Shown here one piece after another: positions 7,894 through 9,564 of a stretch of 9,564 nt of DNA. This DNA is from an uncultured Bacilli bacterium. Its GTDB lineage: Bacteria > Bacillota_I > Bacilli_A > RF39 > UBA660. A program made the translations under genes and the position numbers. The notes beneath the pieces are model-generated. The model did no database searches. It had not been told where the DNA came from and worked only from the letters and a program-made list of their open reading frames with translations. The stretch covers positions 1 through 9,564 of the forward strand of contig CANRCS010000034.1 in NCBI GenBank assembly GCA_947629195.1, read 5' to 3'. Positions within the stretch are counted from its first letter, which is position 1. Each line of letters begins with the position of its first letter.

Positions 7894-8426
7894 AAAGGAT
7901 GTATATAATGTATTACACTTCCTGAAAAATATATTATATCTATCCATTTTTTACTAGCGTATTTTTTACCAATTGCTTTGCCGCCAACTGTAATTGATGC
8001 AATTATCGCACTCATTATTAAACCTACAATAATAACATCTATATTTGTAATATTACTTATATTAACTGATAATAGTGCTCCTATTGAACCACTTATTATT
8101 CCACATATATCACCAACTACATCATTACATATATTTGATACTTTTGATGAGTTTCGAACTAATTGTATTGCTTCTTTTGCTCCCTTATGCTTTTTAGCAG
8201 CTTTTGCATGAAATGGTGCTTCATCCGCACTTGCAACAGACATACCAATAAGGTCAAATACAATTCCAATTAGGATAATTACAATTAATAATATAATTGC
8301 GAATACCATATTTAATTTAACTACTACGGTATTAGAAATACTTCCAAATACCAAAGATAATATAAAAGTTACTAAAAATGCTTGCCATAACCAATTATCT
8401 TTACTATTTTTTTTATTTTTTTTCAT
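7872..8426 (-). CDS. oapA: OLE-associated protein A-like membrane protein (OapA, DUF21/CorB-like)
   Basis: A 184-residue protein with a basic N-terminus and four hydrophobic segments (about 12-32, 36-65, 97-121, 130-150). A conserved-looking hydrophilic block, SADEAPFHAKAAKKHKGAKEA (66-86), follows helix 2, and a DxxxD motif (D102, D106) lies in helix 3. The C-terminus is basic. By eye it resembles the small Clostridia/Bacilli proteins often labelled CorB/DUF21-like. In described OLE systems OapA is a membrane protein of this size and type, encoded directly downstream of the OLE RNA, and anchors it at the membrane. Here the gene starts about 20 nt after the predicted end of a 570-nt structured RNA on the same strand, which is the main reason for the call. 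RBS AAAGGATG (complement of 8433-8440) precedes ATG 8426. No strong promoter of its own is visible, so read-through from the RNA promoter is likely. Without the RNA I would call it only a DUF21-like membrane protein. Confidence 0.72.
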   Translation of the reverse strand: MKKNKKNSKDNWLWQAFLVTFILSLVFGSISNTVVVKLNMVFAIILLIVIILIGIVFDLIGMSVASADEAPFHAKAAKKHKGAKEAIQLVRNSSKVSNICNDVVGDICGIISGSIGALLSVNISNITNIDVIIVGLIMSAIIASITVGGKAIGKKYASKKWIDIIYFSGSVIHYIHPLKKKSNR

Positions 8427-8447
8427 TTATTTCATCCTTTATATAAT

Positions 8448-8455
8448 AAAAAAAA
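8448..8455 (-). terminator. U8 run at the 3' end of the large RNA
   Basis: Eight consecutive T on the minus strand, about 7 nt after the last pairing segment (8463). The gap between stem and U run is longer than in a classic terminator, so termination may be partial and allow read-through into the oapA-like gene. Confidence 0.4.
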
Positions 8456-8462
8456 TATGTAT

Positions 8463-8623
8463 GGTAACACTTTAAGTAAATTTTACGGCTTAGGTCAAGT
8501 CGGGTTTCCCTATCCCCTACCACTTGTTACCTTATGGCGATTTCTCTTTAAAGGGGATAACTAAATGTCACCATTTTAGTTACTCGATTACCACTTAGTC
8601 CGTACCTCAATCCTTAAAGTGCC
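8463..8623 (-). other. 3' structured domain of the RNA with a pseudoknot
   Basis: Closing helices CACTTTAAG/CTTAAAGTG (8621-8613/8476-8468), TACGG/CCGTA (8604-8600/8488-8484) and AAGT/ACTT (8596-8593/8500-8497). Inside are a hairpin at 8580-8560 with a GUGA (GNRA) tetraloop and one bulged A, helix TATCCCC/GGGGATA (8559-8553/8517-8511) and hairpin GGG-AAA-CCC (8510-8502). GGTAACA (8531-8525), in the loop of the TATCCCC helix, is complementary to TGTTACC (8469-8463) at the 3' end. This makes an interleaved pairing, a pseudoknot, which shares two bases with the closing helix. Confidence 0.65.
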
Positions 8624-8783
8624 TGCAGAAGTAATGCAACATCCTAGAGGTTTTCCCAAACAAAACTTAAACTATATTTATTCGTTTTTGCAAGAATTAG
8701 TTTCAGAAGACAATGTTTAAATTCAATGGCCATTAAATTTAAATTTTTAAACTTCATCCCATAACCCCACTCACGACAGGCTA

Positions 8784-8811
8784 CATATATATAGTACTCT
8801 CTATATATATG
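8784..8811 (-). other. 11-bp AU hairpin inside the RNA
   Basis: CATATATATAG and CTATATATATG pair perfectly around loop AGAGTA (8800-8795). It directly follows another perfect 7-bp hairpin, ATATCAC/GTGATAT (8835-8817). These look like variable peripheral arms of the large RNA. Confidence 0.7.
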
Positions 8812-9023
8812 GTTAAATATCACATATAGTGATATAAAGCCAGATTTAAGGCAAGTCTTTATATGCCATTATAAAGTCACCTTATACCCATCGCTCAATA
8901 CTATCACCCCAACCTGGGCGGAAAAAGCAATAATACTGAGTGCTGTTTGTATGCCCTTTGATGGATTTTTAGGCCCACCTTCATATAGTGTTTTGACTAG
9001 AATAATGCACCACACATAAGCTA

Positions 9024-9052
9024 ATTATAGCAAATTATTTAAAAAATGTCAA
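9024..9052 (-). promoter_or_regulatory. Perfect consensus sigma-A promoter of the large RNA
   Basis: Minus strand TTGACA (9052-9047), exactly 17 bp of spacer, TATAAT (9029-9024). The +1 falls on A9017. The -35 begins 2 bp after the stop codon of the ferritin-like gene. It is the only promoter in the window with both boxes perfect, indicating strong constitutive expression. Confidence 0.92.
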
Positions 9053-9054
9053 AA

Positions 9055-9564
9055 TTATTGATCCTCATCATATTGTTTTAATAATTTAGTTAAGACTTCT
9101 ATATGTCTTTTTTCATCTAAAATTATTCTATTTAGAATATCTTTTACATTTTGAATATCAGTATAGTTTATTAATTCTTGATAATGTCTAATTGTAACAT
9201 TTTCTTTCTTTATATCATTTATTAACATATCACGATAGTTAATAGTAAAATCTATATAATCACTATTCCATGGTATAGGTTTCTTTTCCACATAATTTAC
9301 AAAATATGGTATAAGTCCTAATGCATTAATTAATTCTCCTATCATTCTTAAATGTCTCATTTCTGTAATTGCAATCGTCCTAAGTATTTTGCTTAAATCT
9401 TTATATTCATCTAAATATATACTTTGAAATGAGTATTGCCCTATAACAGTATATTCACTAATTGAGCCTGCGTATACTTCAAATAGTTTATATGCAAGAT
9501 TTATATCTTTTTTCTTAATATCTATTTTTGGATATGGTAAGTCTACTATGGGATTTAGTCCATT
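9055..9564 (-). CDS. Ferritin-like diiron protein, partial (5' end outside the window)
   Basis: The frame is open from the right edge (9564) to a stop at 9055-9057, giving at least 169 residues; ATG 9360 is internal, not the start. The four-helix ferritin-like ligand pattern is complete: Glu in AGSISEYTVIGQY (codon 9456-9454), ExxH in TEMRHLRMIGE (Glu 9363-9361, His 9354-9352), Glu in IKKENVTIRHY, and ExxH in LDEKRHIEVL. This matches the ferritin-like proteins common in Clostridia that resemble CotJC/manganese-catalase or rubrerythrin-type proteins. The expected role is a dinuclear metal site in peroxide or oxygen defence, or a spore or surface component; sequence alone does not decide. No rubredoxin domain is present at the C-terminus. 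It lies upstream of and on the same strand as the large RNA, whose promoter begins 2 bp after its stop. No terminator hairpin separates them, so some read-through into the RNA is possible. Confidence 0.8.
   Translation of the reverse strand, partial: NGLNPIVDLPYPKIDIKKKDINLAYKLFEVYAGSISEYTVIGQYSFQSIYLDEYKDLSKILRTIAITEMRHLRMIGELINALGLIPYFVNYVEKKPIPWNSDYIDFTINYRDMLINDIKKENVTIRHYQELINYTDIQNVKDILNRIILDEKRHIEVLTKLLKQYDEDQ

Larger units (their letters stand above)
8448..9017 (-). ncRNA. ole: OLE RNA (ornate large extremophilic-type RNA), about 570 nt
   Basis: No protein gene fits this stretch on either strand. It is visibly richer in G/C than its surroundings and full of complementary segments. 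It has a perfect consensus promoter (start predicted at A9017) and ends at an eight-U run (8455-8448). Helices seen include: 8966-8960/8892-8886 enclosing 8940-8930/8904-8894 and 8920-8916/8909-8905; 8876-8870/8863-8857; 8835-8829/8823-8817; 8811-8801/8794-8784; 8742-8732/8727-8717; 8703-8698/8674-8669; and a 3' domain (separate entry). OLE RNAs are about 600 nt, abundant, found in Bacillota and encoded just upstream of oapA on the same strand, as here. Known OLE complexes sit at the membrane and affect tolerance to Mg2+, ethanol and cold. The class assignment rests on size, structure and neighbour, not on an alignment. RNase P, tmRNA, SRP and 6S signatures are absent; ROOL is the nearest alternative by size. 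Confidence 0.75.

Noticed and set aside
8857..8883. Kink-turn in the AAGGTGA...ACTTGCCTT hairpin of the RNA
   Set aside because: The asymmetric internal loop is suggestive, but the required tandem G·A pairs could not be placed.
8448..9017. RNase P RNA, tmRNA, SRP RNA, 6S RNA or a group I/II intron
   Set aside because: No GAGGAAAGTCC or ACAGAA core, no tmRNA tag reading frame or TPsiC-like end, no SRP GGAAGCAGC motif, and no intron domain V. ROOL remains possible by size, but the downstream OapA-like gene favours OLE.
1..9564. CRISPR arrays, insertion sequences, tRNA genes, prophage
   Set aside because: No spaced direct repeats, transposase or integrase motifs, or tRNA-like TTC-A and anticodon arms were found.

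Overview
The window is very AT-rich, uses the standard code (TGG for Trp; stops TAA/TAG), has strong Bacillota-type ribosome binding sites (GGAGG, AAGGAGG), consensus sigma-A promoters and AT-rich hairpin-plus-U terminators. Together with the gene families this points to a low-GC Bacillota (Clostridia, Bacilli or an RF39-like gut lineage). I cannot name the species from sequence alone.

Left part (1-3524): a two-gene operon. It encodes an RNB-type exoribonuclease with an unrecognised N-terminal half and no visible C-terminal S1 domain, then a COG2509-type FAD-dependent oxidoreductase, closed by a terminator that begins inside the last codons. Next come two single-gene units. One (3543-5128) is an AAA+ ATPase of the ClpA/B D1 type behind a long Asn/Gln/Tyr-rich, prion-like N-terminus. 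The other (about 5136-7144) is a P-type ATPase homologue that keeps the phosphorylated Asp but has lost the TGES, PEGL and GDGVND motifs and the last membrane helices, so it looks like a pseudo-pump. A queuosine-precursor-transporter-like (YhhQ/VUT) membrane protein follows (7220-7882) and converges with the minus-strand genes over a shared terminator.

Right part (7872-9564, minus strand): the most interesting region. A partial ferritin-like protein gene enters from the right edge. Immediately after its stop codon lies a perfect TTGACA-N17-TATAAT promoter driving about 570 nt of non-coding, more GC-rich, heavily structured RNA. This RNA ends just upstream of a 184-residue four-helix membrane protein with a DxxxD motif. 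The order (large structured RNA followed on the same strand by a small DUF21/CorB-like membrane protein) and the sizes match the OLE RNA-OapA ribonucleoprotein system of Bacillota. I call this locus ole-oapA. The RNA has many self-complementary helices, including a 3' domain with two interleaved 7-bp pairings (a pseudoknot) and a GUGA tetraloop hairpin.
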